The position numbers were made by a program, and so were the translations under genes. The notes below the pieces were generated by a model. That model searched no databases, had not been told where the DNA came from, and saw nothing but the letters and a program-made list of their open reading frames with translations. A stretch of 64,000 nucleotides of DNA from Lacipirellula limnantheis (GTDB lineage Bacteria > Planctomycetota > Planctomycetia > Pirellulales > Lacipirellulaceae). The DNA is taken from NCBI RefSeq assembly GCF_007746075.1, contig NZ_CP036339.1, positions 3,315,786 through 3,379,785 of the forward strand. Direction: 5' to 3'. Below, one piece after another: positions 9,038 to 17,970 of the stretch; within the stretch, counting starts at the first letter, position 1; each line of letters begins with the position of its first letter.

Positions 9038-9450
9038 ATGGCGGTGTTGGTCGACGCCTGTCTCTTGCTCCGTGCGTTCGAGCGGCGATCCCCCGAATTC
9101 GTGATGATCCGCAAGGCTCTCCGGCGTTCCATCGCAACTCAAGAGCGGCTTATCGCCGAATTTTGGAATGTGGCCCCTCGTCCATTGGCGAAAAATGGTC
9201 AGGGTCCAACAGGCGACCGCGTCAAGCGTCGTGACGTCCTTTCCGAAGACGCTCAATCGTATAGGAACTGGTCGAGCGAATGGAGCTACCGGAGTGGCCG
9301 TTCACGACGCCCGCTTAGTATCGGTACTGTTGGCAGCCGGGTCGAAGCGGGTGATGACCTAAACCTTCCAAAATGGCACAGTGAGGCCAGCTCCTGCGAC
9401 GCTGCGAGAACATCAGCGGCGATGAGCTGCCGCAACGCGGGCGGCGAGTC
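9038..9450 (+). pseudogene. Frameshifted PIN-domain (VapC-like) toxin remnant
   Basis: From the ATG at 9038 the frame reads MAVLVDACLLLRAFERRSPE, then IAEFWNVAPRPLAKNGQGPT and GDRVKRRDVLSEDAQSY. This fits a PIN domain: an acidic VDA-N/C-LLL start and an EFWNVATRPL motif. The C-terminal part, GVAVHDARLVSVLLAAG followed by VMT, is read in another frame near 9.28-9.36 kb, so at least one frameshift separates the halves. No antitoxin gene is recognisable upstream. PIN RNases are the toxins of VapBC modules; this copy is dead. Confidence 0.6.
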
Positions 9451-9509
9451 ATCGTCGGTCGGCGTCAGACTATTGCGGGCTGAAAAAAGAACTCGATAAT
9501 GCAGGCGCC

Positions 9510-11480
9510 ATGGACGAACTCATCAAACGACTGCGTCGCCTCCCGAAGCATCCCATGACTTGCCAGGGAGGACTTTTTCCTTGGCCCCAGCTAGTGCGCG
9601 GCGAAGGCGGAACGCCGTTTCGACCGCACTTTCCGCTTTGGGCGGACGTCGAATTAGGGGCGATCCATGCGGACGCGATGCTTGCTCCTGATGAAGATTC
9701 GTTGCGCGCCGCCTTGGAGACGTTGGGTGGATTCGTTGAAAAGCGGATGGACAACAACGCGTGCCCCCAGCGGCTCGAGGTCTGTGACCCGGAATTGGCA
9801 GAATACTTACGCCAGCATTTGGCGAACACCGGGATCGACGTGGAGCTGGTCGACGAGCTTCCGATGTTGGAGGCCGCCGTTGCGAAGATGGCCGAGATGC
9901 TCGACGCTCAGGCCGAAGGCGCGCCCAGTCTACTCGATTCACGCGGTGTGACCATCGAGCGGGTTCGTGCGTTTGCGGACGCCGCGGCCGCCTTCTATCG
10001 CGCCGCCCCGTGGCGTTACTTGGCCGACACCGACCTGATCCAGATCGAAGCTCCCAAACCGCCCCGCGGGATGACTTGCTTGGTGGTGCTCGGAGCCGGC
10101 CGCAGCGTCTATGGTTTGGGACTGTATCCCAGCCGAGCCGCGTACGAACGATTTTTGCGCGCCGGACAGGAGAACGATTACGGGGACGATGTCACGACTG
10201 GCCTGGCGCAAGTGACCTTCGATCCGCTCGAGGAGTTGCCCGTCGCCGATGCCGCGTTATGGATCGAGCACCAATTACCGACCGCCGGTGATCGGGCTTA
10301 CCCTTCGGCCGTGAAACACCTGGGCGATGGCGACGTCGCGCGGCCATCGAAAAAGGAACTGACTTTTCTCGAAGGCGTGCTGCGGGCGCTCGCAACGACC
10401 CGCGAAGAGGAGATCGATTCCGGCCGCTGGCAGAAACAAGTTACCACGTGCGACGGACCGCAACTGGTGACATTGGCGATCCCCGACTTGCTCAAGCCGC
10501 CGTCGCCCCAAGAGTGGTTGAAACGCGGCTTCGCGCCGGATCGGCGAGCGCATGAGCGGGTGTTTGCTGACATGCAACGCTACCTGGAGGCAAACCCTCC
10601 TGCACCCGATGAAGGATTCGAGGCGATCAATCGTTTGTTTGCCGGTCGCTCGATCGATAATCCTCTCACCCAGCCCCGCACGCCGGCGGAACAGGCGCAG
10701 GATCTGTGCTTCCAGGCGTTTGACGCCCACGGCCGGCGCCGGGTGCAATTAGCCCGTCAGGCCATCGAGCTTGATCCCGATTGCGCCGACGCGTATGTGA
10801 TCCTGGCCGAGCAAGCGGGTACGCTCGAGGACGAAATTCAACATGGTCTGCGCGGCCTGCAGGCCGCCGAGCGGACTCTCGGGTCAGCCTGCTTCGCCGA
10901 GAATGTGGGCCACTTCTGGGATATGACGGAGACTAGGCCATACATGCGAGCGCGATTCGGACTGGCCGAGTCCCTCACCGCGGCCGGACGAATCGACGAA
11001 GCGTTGACGCACTATCAGGAGTTGTTGCGTCTGAATCCCCAAGACAATCAGGGCGTGCGGTATGTGCTGTTGCCCAATCTGCTAGCCGCCGGTCGCGATG
11101 TCGAAGCAGCGCGGCTACTCAAGCAATACAACGAGGAATCCGCGAATTGGGCCTACTCACGCGCTTTGTTGGCGTTTCGCCTCAGCGGTCGTTCGGCGCC
11201 CGCCGAGCGCGAATTGCGCGACGCGATACGCACCAATTCGCACGTACCAGAGCTACTATGCTCCGAGGAACCAATACCGCAGCCTCCACACTACGCACTT
11301 GGGAGCTTTGAGGAAGCCTGCGTCGCTGTTGAGGAACTGCGGCCAGCGTTTGAGGTTACCTCCGGTGCGCTCGACTGGGTCGCCGACTCGCTGCGGCAGC
11401 GCGAGGCGGAATTGGACCGGCTACGGCGCGAGAAACGTCGCAGGGAACGGGCGAAGAATAAGAAGCGCAAGGGACGATAG
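9510..11480 (+). CDS. ST7-like TPR protein with DUF6930-type N-terminal region
   Basis: 656 residues, no signal peptide. The N-terminal 300 residues (PMTCQGGLFPWPQLV, PFRPHFPLWADVELGAIHAD, ADTDLIQIE) resemble a DUF6930-type region. Residues 400-600 contain TPR-like helices typical of ST7-like proteins: ELDPDCADAYVILAE, ENVGHFWDMTETRPYMRARF, HYQELLRLNPQDNQGVRYVL and WAYSRALLAFRL. The C-terminus is a strongly basic coil (LRREKRRRERAKNKKRKGR). TPR arrays mediate protein contacts; no enzymatic motif is visible. It is intact and isolated between two debris regions, so it was probably kept under selection. The biological role is unknown. Confidence 0.85.
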   Translation: MDELIKRLRRLPKHPMTCQGGLFPWPQLVRGEGGTPFRPHFPLWADVELGAIHADAMLAPDEDSLRAALETLGGFVEKRMDNNACPQRLEVCDPELAEYLRQHLANTGIDVELVDELPMLEAAVAKMAEMLDAQAEGAPSLLDSRGVTIERVRAFADAAAAFYRAAPWRYLADTDLIQIEAPKPPRGMTCLVVLGAGRSVYGLGLYPSRAAYERFLRAGQENDYGDDVTTGLAQVTFDPLEELPVADAALWIEHQLPTAGDRAYPSAVKHLGDGDVARPSKKELTFLEGVLRALATTREEEIDSGRWQKQVTTCDGPQLVTLAIPDLLKPPSPQEWLKRGFAPDRRAHERVFADMQRYLEANPPAPDEGFEAINRLFAGRSIDNPLTQPRTPAEQAQDLCFQAFDAHGRRRVQLARQAIELDPDCADAYVILAEQAGTLEDEIQHGLRGLQAAERTLGSACFAENVGHFWDMTETRPYMRARFGLAESLTAAGRIDEALTHYQELLRLNPQDNQGVRYVLLPNLLAAGRDVEAARLLKQYNEESANWAYSRALLAFRLSGRSAPAERELRDAIRTNSHVPELLCSEEPIPQPPHYALGSFEEACVAVEELRPAFEVTSGALDWVADSLRQREAELDRLRREKRRRERAKNKKRKGR

Positions 11481-11544
11481 TCGGTAGCCAAGGTCCGAGG
11501 AATCGTCGTCGGTACGTACGCTTTTTGGCGTATGACCACCCGCT

Positions 11545-11785
11545 TGCCGTACGCTCTACGCCGCTCGGCATGGCAGCAGGCGGACTGTTGCTGCCGTTTG
11601 GGTAGTCGAAGTACCCGCCGCTCGCCGGATCGAAATCGGCGGCCTTGTATCATTCGTCGGCACTGGGAAGAAAGACTTGCGACTGGCTATGGCGGAACGG
11701 ATTGGCGGCGTCGTAGCCGGCATTTCCCATGGCGAGGCTTAGATCAACGTTCCGGTCGGTGCTGCCGGTAATTCGCCGGCGCCTT
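11545..11785 (-). pseudogene. Fragment of a formylglycine-generating-enzyme-like (SUMF1) exported protein
   Basis: The minus strand reads NVDLSLAMGNAGYDAANPF, then VFLPSADE, a TGA where tryptophan is expected, YKAADFDPASGGYFDYPNGS and NSPPAAMPSG. PEP-CTERM-associated SUMF1 proteins have LPSEDEWYKAAYYDP...GYxDYPTGSNxPP here, so the register is clear and the TGA is a W-to-stop change. Both ends of the domain are missing. Confidence 0.65.
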
Positions 11786-12138
11786 ATTGAGGCACCACAG
11801 TAGAGAATGTTCGTGGATTAACGAGAGCCCTCCCGGCCCTCGGGCGCATCGCGGTAGCATGAGAGATGCTGGCGGGCCATCCGCGGCCCACGGCTTCGAG
11901 CGGATTTTTGCCCAGCACGGCTTCCATGCTCGCCGTACAATGATTCAATGAGCCAGCGAAACTGGAACGGCGACCGTTGCAGAGTAACGATTGAAGCGTT
12001 GTGCGCGTTCAATGCGATTGGGGGCGTGCTGCTCGATCCGCAGGATGATGGAGTGGGCCGCCGAGTCATTGGACTGGCAAGTCCGAAAATCAGCCGAAGG
12101 CTCTCAATCTGAACGCCATCGAACAACCTTCGAATCGT

Positions 12139-13620
12139 TTGATCCTGCTTACCGGCGCCACCGGCTATGTCGGGGGTCGGCTGTTGCCGCGATTAGAGCA
12201 GCGGGGCTATCGCGTGCGCTGCCTCACGCGCCGCCCGGAAGCGCTTGCAGGGCGTGTTGGCGACCATACCGAGCTCGTCGCTGGGGACGTACTGGATCCA
12301 ACGTCACTGGCAGCGGCCCTGGCCGGCGTTGATACCGCGTTCTACTTCGTGCATTCCATGGGCGCCGATCGCGATTTTGAAGCGCAGGACCGCATCGCGG
12401 CGGAGAACTTTGCGCGACTCGCGACGACTGCAGGAGTGCGCCGGATCATTTATCTCGGAGGGCTCGGCAGCGCCGACCAAAAGCTCTCCAAGCACCTCCG
12501 CAGTCGCCAAGAGACCGGTGACGTCCTGCGGGCTCATCACTCAGCGGTCATCGAGTTTCGAGCCTCGATTGTCATTGGCTCGGGTAGCATCTCGTTCGAG
12601 ATGATTCGCGCACTGGTCGAGAGGCTGCCGGTCATGATTTGTCCCCGCTGGGTGCAGGTCAAGGCACAGCCGCTCGCCATTGAGGATTTGTTGGAGTATC
12701 TTTTGGCAGCCATGACGCTGCCGACAGGTCCGTCGCAAGTCTATGAAATCGGCGGCCCCGACCAGGTGTCGTACGGGGAGCTGATGCACGAGTACGCTCG
12801 CCAGCGAGGACTCACGAGATGGATGATCCCGGTGCCCCTGTTGACGCCGTATCTTTCGAGTCTTTGGCTAGGGCTGGTCACGCCGCTTTATGCCCGCGTG
12901 GGTCGCAAGCTCGTGGATAGCCTCCGCAATCCGACGCTCATCTCGAATCATCTCGCCGAGACCACCTTCTCGATTCGGCCGCGGTCGTTAAGCGAGGCCA
13001 TTGCCCGAGCCCTCGTGAACGAAGATCGGGAGTTTGCCGAAACTCGCTGGTCCGACGCCTTGTCTTCGGCCGGTGCGCCACGCAGCTGGGGTGGATCGCG
13101 TTTCGGTTCACGACTGGTCGATTCGCGAACCGTCACCGTCGAGGTTTCGCCGGAGCAGGCATTTGCTCCGATTCGCCGCATTGGCGGGCGCACCGGCTGG
13201 TACTACGGCGACTGGTTGTGGTCAGTACGCGGTTTCCTGGACTTGCTCGTGGGCGGAGTCGGCGTGCGACGCGGCCGACGTGATGCCGAAAACCTGCATG
13301 TCGGCGATCCGCTCGACTTCTGGCGGGTGGAGCTTTACGAGCCGCCGAGAATTCTGCGGCTGCACGCAGAAATGAAGCTCCCTGGACGCGCCTGGCTTGA
13401 GTTTGAAGTCACTCCGTGCGAACACGGCAGTTGTATTCGCCAGACGGCGATCTTCGATCCGCTGGGACTGTTAGGCTTGCTCTACTGGTACGGAATCTAT
13501 CCGCTCCACCAGTGCGTGTTTGCCGGCATGTTGCGAAGCATTGCACGTGCAGCAGAGGGGACGGGCGCGACGCCTCCGCCGGAGGAGCAGGCCAGTGCGG
13601 CAGCGAACTCTCGTCATTGA
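12139..13620 (+). CDS. NAD(P)-binding SDR protein with DUF2867 domain
   Basis: 493 residues. The N-terminus is an extended SDR Rossmann fold (LLTGATGYVGGRLLPRLEQR) with the TGxxGxxG motif, NmrA-like rather than fully catalytic. YLGGLGSADQKLSKHLRSRQ follows, a typical insertion of this group. From about residue 320 a DUF2867 domain begins (GWYYGDWLWSVRGFLDLLVG, GDPLDFWRVE, LRLHAEMKLPGRAWLEFEV). This domain order is conserved in a widespread family of uncharacterised oxidoreductases. The first start in frame is TTG at 12139; the frame remains open further upstream, so the start could be slightly earlier, and no strong ribosome-binding site decides it. It stands alone. Confidence 0.88.
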   Translation: MILLTGATGYVGGRLLPRLEQRGYRVRCLTRRPEALAGRVGDHTELVAGDVLDPTSLAAALAGVDTAFYFVHSMGADRDFEAQDRIAAENFARLATTAGVRRIIYLGGLGSADQKLSKHLRSRQETGDVLRAHHSAVIEFRASIVIGSGSISFEMIRALVERLPVMICPRWVQVKAQPLAIEDLLEYLLAAMTLPTGPSQVYEIGGPDQVSYGELMHEYARQRGLTRWMIPVPLLTPYLSSLWLGLVTPLYARVGRKLVDSLRNPTLISNHLAETTFSIRPRSLSEAIARALVNEDREFAETRWSDALSSAGAPRSWGGSRFGSRLVDSRTVTVEVSPEQAFAPIRRIGGRTGWYYGDWLWSVRGFLDLLVGGVGVRRGRRDAENLHVGDPLDFWRVELYEPPRILRLHAEMKLPGRAWLEFEVTPCEHGSCIRQTAIFDPLGLLGLLYWYGIYPLHQCVFAGMLRSIARAAEGTGATPPPEEQASAAANSRH

Positions 13621-14085
13621 GAACGGGAGCCTGCGAGAGGCGGATAGGCCTTCACCACCCCACAGGGTCCACAATAGAACTAACCAAAACCAGCGCCTAC
13701 GCCCTTGCCGCGCCTGCAGCGTGCCGGGGCTAAGCCGGGGGGCGGTCGCTGCAGTTGTTGCGCATCTGCAATGTCGCAACTACGAGTCATCGCAGCGTCG
13801 CTTCAATCGGCTCACCGTGTCACCGGAACCGCAAGTGTTGCAATCACCCAGACCAATCGATTCGATACTTCGACTTCGGGCAAGCCTTCACGACGACTGC
13901 GTCGTCAATGGTGCCAAAGCCCCGCGGGATTTGACCGCCGCAGAAGGGATGAGCGAGTTCAGACTCCTTCGCGAACGATTGGACCGCGAGAGGGGCCGGA
14001 TCAGTTGAACGCAGTCCCATCGGAATCGGCGATAATCCTGAATCGATGACTGGATCGATCAGCCACGAAAAATCTGTGGGTAGGG
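13621..14085. other. Intergenic stretch, nothing recognised
   Basis: About 465 nt with only short, overlapping frames of arginine- and alanine-rich composition on both strands, typical of non-coding G+C-rich DNA. I see no transposase, RNA or regulatory motif here. It borders the decayed sigma-factor fragment that follows. Confidence 0.4.
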
Positions 14086-14089
14086 ATGG

Positions 14090-14420
14090 CTTCACCTGAG
14101 CCGGTCGTGCAACCAAGCCCGAGCAAAGGCCCAATGTCGGTTAACGGTCCGTACCGAGAGTCCCAGCGCCAGCGCCGTATCCTCGATTGTCAGCGCGGCG
14201 AAGTAGCGAAGCTTCACCACCTTCGCCGCTTCGGGCTCCTCTGCTTCCCACTGCTGGAGCGCTTCGCTTCGCGTACAACACTCCAGGTGAGGCGCAAGCG
14301 ATTGCTCGATGATGATTCACCAGAACTGGGCCTGGATCACCGCCGCCCCAATGGTTAGCTGCGAGCTTGACGACTGACTGACGCGCCCGCGGGGTCTCCT
14401 CGATAATCGCTCTTGGCACG
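14090..14420 (-). pseudogene. Decayed ECF sigma factor, C-terminal half
   Basis: The minus strand reads ALQQWEAEEPEAAKVVKLRY, then FAALTIEDTALALGLSVRTV and NRHWAFARAWLHDRLR before a stop. This is sigma region 4 of the planctomycete ECF group with the motif VVKLRYFAGLTIEETAxxLGxSxRTVxRxW. Upstream, RAIIEETPRARQSVVKLA looks like the linker region but in another frame, and region 2 is absent. It is not a fragment of the gene at 7.4-8.1 kb, whose region 4 differs clearly, so it represents a second, lost regulator. Confidence 0.75.
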
Positions 14421-14572
14421 CCGGGGCCAAAAGATTAGCCTCCGCGGCGTCGCTTACCTCAATTTAAGCAAGGCTCTCTGCACCTGCGGCGTCCATCCTG
14501 TTGCAGAGTGGAACTCCGATCAGAATCTCGGCGTTCCCAAGTCGAGCCCCGTTGATGCCCAGGAGATTAGCC

Positions 14573-15163
14573 ATGCCCAAGCAATTCTTCGTTACGGCCT
14601 TCGCGATAGTCGCCTATCTTTCGCTGTGTTCGTCGAACGCAATGCATGCCGAACTCCCCAAGACACTCCAAGCCAGCGACGCTAAACTCACGCTCAACGG
14701 ATCAGGGGCCCGAACGAAATACCTGCTTGAGATGTACGTCGCCGGACTGTACCTCGCTCAGCCGAGCAGCGACGCGGCTGCAATCGTCGCCGCCGACGCT
14801 CCAATGGCGATCCGCCTGGAGATCTCTTCTAATTTAGTGACTGAAGAAAAGCTCGTCGAATCGCTTAACGAAGGATTCGATAACGCTACAGGCGGCAAGC
14901 CAGAACCCATTCGTAAAGAAATCGACCTCTTCCGCAAGTGCCTTGCCGGTAAGATCTCCAAAGGAGACGTTCTGGACCTTGTTTACCTACCGGGCCAGGG
15001 CATTATTGTCGTTAAGAACGGCGAGAAGCAGGGTGCTATCGAAGGGATCGCCTTTAAGAAAGCCTTGTTCGGCGTCTGGCTCTCCAATAAGCCCGCGGAC
15101 AAAGATCTCAAACGAGAGATGCTACTGGCTAAGGGAATCGGCGGGCAATCCTTGCAGAAATAG
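14573..15163 (+). CDS. Exported chalcone-isomerase-like domain protein
   Basis: 196 residues from the ATG at 14573, chosen because AGGAG lies about 8 nt upstream; a longer frame from 14501 has no such signal. A signal peptide (FFVTAFAIVAYLSLCSSNAMHA) precedes ELPKTLQASDAKLTLNGSGA, then YLLEMYVAGLYLAQPSSDA, the opening of the bacterial chalcone isomerase-like family (PF16036). The end (LDLVYLPGQGIIVVKNG and ALFGVWLSNKPADKDLK) is complete. Bacterial members are periplasmic proteins with a lipid-binding-type fold and no proven isomerase activity. It is a single gene between two debris regions. Family confident, function unknown. Confidence 0.85.
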   Translation: MPKQFFVTAFAIVAYLSLCSSNAMHAELPKTLQASDAKLTLNGSGARTKYLLEMYVAGLYLAQPSSDAAAIVAADAPMAIRLEISSNLVTEEKLVESLNEGFDNATGGKPEPIRKEIDLFRKCLAGKISKGDVLDLVYLPGQGIIVVKNGEKQGAIEGIAFKKALFGVWLSNKPADKDLKREMLLAKGIGGQSLQK

Positions 15164-15399
15164 CCACGCCAGCCTCACCACCAATAATCGGCCGGCGGAA
15201 ATCGTCGATTTGCAACTGAGGATTCCCGAGCGTTGGATCCAATATTAGCGGGAACGCCCCCGGCGCATCGCGCTTGCAACGGTAGCCGCTTGCCGGTTGG
15301 CAGCGCGTAGCGCTTCGTGTCAGGCTTTGGTCGCCTGCTGAAGTCAACCCGATCAGTAGATCGTATGCGTCAAGGCCATTCGACGCCGCCATCTGGTTG

Positions 15400-15720
15400 A
15401 TCCTACGGCTCGCAGAATAGCGCCGGTCGGCCGACGTGCACGGGACCAAACTTCCACCAAGCCTTGCCGACTGCTTCGATGGCGCGGCTTATCCTTGCGG
15501 GACCACGTTAACCGCCGAGCCGGAATCCTGGCGTCCTCCGGACTGATGGTCGCCAGATCGTCTGGCAAGTGCTTCAGGAAGAAATCCCGATACTGAATCA
15601 CCATGGCAGGCCCGACACGGACTTGCACCCCGAGAATCACCGCAAGCGCCCGCTTCTTGACGTCCAGATCAATCATGTCAACCGTCGGGTGGCCGTCGAT
15701 CCAGTGGTGATGATGACTCC
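15400..15720 (-). pseudogene. Frameshifted DUF1080 remnant
   Basis: The minus strand reads HHHHWIDGHPTV, VDMIDLDVKKRALAVILGVQ, VRVGPAMVIQYRDFFLKHLP and DDLATISPEDARIPA. This is colinear with the last third of the DUF1080 gene at 1-735 (DLDTKHRSLAGILGVQVHVG, PAMVIQYRDF, LPDDLELIRSDDAEIPA). At the position matching SAVKVVPQG a single missing base throws the frame off, although the bases for SAVNVVPQG and its stop are still present. The upstream two thirds are gone. Confidence 0.8.
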
Positions 15721-15779
15721 TGACCTGCCCCCGGGTAGTGAACCAATCAATAAGTTAGGGTTGGGCATGTCTCAGAGCG

Positions 15780-15960
15780 GCTGCCTGACGTCGCCGCGTT
15801 GCGAACGCGACGAACGCAACGCCCGGACGACGCATTCCGCGCGCTGGCGATGGCTTGCGGCGGCGATCCGAGCGCTCGCCTCGCATGCCGGCTTGGTATG
15901 CCGATGATGAGATTGCCAGTAGCCTCTCCGAGCCGGGATGCGACTGATTCCGACAGCGGC
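15780..15960 (+). pseudogene. ISL3-type transposase fragment
   Basis: Reads RTRRTQRPDDAFRALAMACG, then GDPSARLACRLGMPM. ISL3 transposases have ARRTxRxxxAxxALxxxxGGxxGARLAxRLGMPVSxDTLL at the end of their helix-turn-helix region. The match is short and the DDE core is absent, so only a remnant remains. Confidence 0.45.
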
Positions 15961-16268
15961 TACCTAGCTGAAACTCCGGTCACTGCGAATCTGCACTGGC
16001 GAACTACAGATCAACGTAGCGTCGCTTCAATCGCCCCTCCAACGCGATCAATAACTGCGCACGCCAGAGATCCGGTCGAAGATCGCCCAGCGTCGCGCCG
16101 TCTGATCGCTTCAAGGGCGCGACGAGAGTGAGATTGTGTTTCACGATACAATCAGACGACGCGCAAGCGGGGTTTAGCGATACCCCAAACGCTGGGCTTT
16201 CTGGTCAGTAGCCCTAAACGTCGTCTGTTCCTCGTCGCTCCCTTCTACAGATCGATCGGAAGCGGTTC
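15961..16268. other. Intergenic region upstream of cardiolipin synthase gene
   Basis: Mostly unrecognisable. Around 16133-16155 the pair GATTGT / ACAATC forms a 6-bp inverted repeat with a TACAAT hexamer on the plus strand, which could serve as a -10 box for the downstream gene. No good -35 hexamer is placed correctly, so this is only a possibility. Confidence 0.3.
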
Positions 16269-17684
16269 ATGTCCGCGTGGATATTTTTTCTTCTTGAGTG
16301 GGCGATTCGATTGGCCATGCTCGTGGTGGTCCCCTTTCGACGGACGCCGGCTGCCGCTAAAGGGTGGCTCCTGTTGATTTTTTTCGAGCCCTTCATTGGC
16401 TTGCTCACCTACATGCTAATCGGGCGTGCTAAGTTACCACGCTGGCAAGTGCAGCAACTGGCCGAACTGCCGAAGGCGATGGCGAGCGTCGTCGAACGGC
16501 TCGCGTCTCATCCGCGTGTTTTTCATCCTCAACTATCGCCTCCGCTTTCCCAAGCCGTGAAGCTTGCGGAAAACCTTGGGCAAAGCCCGATTCTTGGCGG
16601 CAACTCCCTGAAAATGGTCGTCGATTACGACGCTCTGTTCACTGAACTCGTCGCCGACATCGATCAAGCCACGCGGCACGTTCATCTGCTGTTTTACATT
16701 TTCTCAGATGACTCAGCGACCACGCCGGTGATCGCCGCCTTGGGTCGAGCCGCAGCGCGGGGAGTTCGATGTCGCGTCTTGGTCGACGCGTATGGATCTC
16801 GGTCAGGCTTGCGGGCCTTGCGGCGCAAGCTGACGACGATGGGGGTGATCGTCCATGTCATGCTGCCGATTCGCCTGTGGCCATGGCGAAAAACTCGCCT
16901 CGACCTTCGCAATCACCGTAAAATCGCCGTCATTGACGGAAAGATCGGCTACACGGGATCGCAAAACCTCGTGTGCGCGGAGTTCAAGCGCGGGCTCGCC
17001 TACGAGGATTTGATGGTCCGCGTGGCCGGACCAGTCGTTTTGGAACTGCAGTATATCTTCGCCTCTGACTGGTTCCTCGAAACCGGAGAGATTCTTGACG
17101 GAGAGACTGAGTTCCCGGAGCCCGCATCGGCGGGGCAGGTTGCGGCTCAGGCGCTTCCCAGCGGCCCTGCTTTCCCGACCCAGAATAATCAGCGGCTCTT
17201 GGTGGCCTTAGTTCACGGCGCACGCGAACAGCTCGTCTTGACCACTCCGTATTTCATTCCCGATGAGCCGCTGCTGCAGGCGATGCAAACAGCCGTGCTT
17301 CGCGGCGTTGACGTTCATCTGGTCGTCTCCAGGTTCGGCGATCATCGGCTCGTCCTGTTGGCACAGGAGTCTTATTACGAGGAACTGCTGGAAGCCGGAA
17401 TCCAGGTGCATCTCTACGACAAGAACTTCCTCCACGCCAAGCATATGCGCGTCGACGAATCGGTCGCCGTCATTGGAACGAGCAATTTGGATATCCGCTC
17501 GTTTGCCTTGAACGCCGAGCTAATGCTGATCGTCTACGACGAGGGCGTGACGTCCGAACTCGCAGCCGAGCAGCAACGGTACTTCGAGCATGCTAGCCTG
17601 CTTGATCTCGCGACTTGGGAGAAGAGACCGCTTTACAAGCAACTTGTTCAAAACCTCGCTCGGCTCCTTAGCCCCCTCCTTTAG
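16269..17684 (+). CDS. cls: Cardiolipin synthase (phospholipase D superfamily)
   Basis: 471 residues. Two N-terminal membrane segments (IFFLLEWAIRLAMLVVVPF and WLLLIFFEPFIGLLTYMLIG) anchor it. Two HKD phospholipase-D motifs follow: NHRKIAVIDGKIGYTGSQN near residue 215 and HAKHMRVDESVAVIGTSNLD near residue 394, each with HxKx4D. The length fits ClsA-type enzymes, which join two phosphatidylglycerols into cardiolipin at the inner membrane. It opens a run of plus-strand genes with stress and signalling functions (universal stress protein, pyruvate kinase), suggesting membrane remodelling in the same response. The ATG at 16269 has GGAAGCGG just upstream. Confidence 0.93.
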   Translation: MSAWIFFLLEWAIRLAMLVVVPFRRTPAAAKGWLLLIFFEPFIGLLTYMLIGRAKLPRWQVQQLAELPKAMASVVERLASHPRVFHPQLSPPLSQAVKLAENLGQSPILGGNSLKMVVDYDALFTELVADIDQATRHVHLLFYIFSDDSATTPVIAALGRAAARGVRCRVLVDAYGSRSGLRALRRKLTTMGVIVHVMLPIRLWPWRKTRLDLRNHRKIAVIDGKIGYTGSQNLVCAEFKRGLAYEDLMVRVAGPVVLELQYIFASDWFLETGEILDGETEFPEPASAGQVAAQALPSGPAFPTQNNQRLLVALVHGAREQLVLTTPYFIPDEPLLQAMQTAVLRGVDVHLVVSRFGDHRLVLLAQESYYEELLEAGIQVHLYDKNFLHAKHMRVDESVAVIGTSNLDIRSFALNAELMLIVYDEGVTSELAAEQQRYFEHASLLDLATWEKRPLYKQLVQNLARLLSPLL

Positions 17685-17970
17685 TGAGAAGCTTCTTTCA
17701 GGTCGGATCGCTAAGCTCTCTCTGTCTGCGCTCGATGCGCCGCCGTTGATCACTGCGCGTAAGGCAGCGCTCTCCCCACGGAAGCGTAACGGGTATTTGC
17801 GCGCTCCACACGCGCGTGTTCAGCTTGATCAGCGAACCCGAATTCATCGGCCTTTGCGATCATTCACTCGGCGATTTCCGATGCCATCCGGAGACGCGTC
17901 ATTCGTAAGATAGCTGTGGAAAAGTGACCGCTTGCGCTGGTTGCCGACCCCCGCGGAGAAAGGACGTGTT

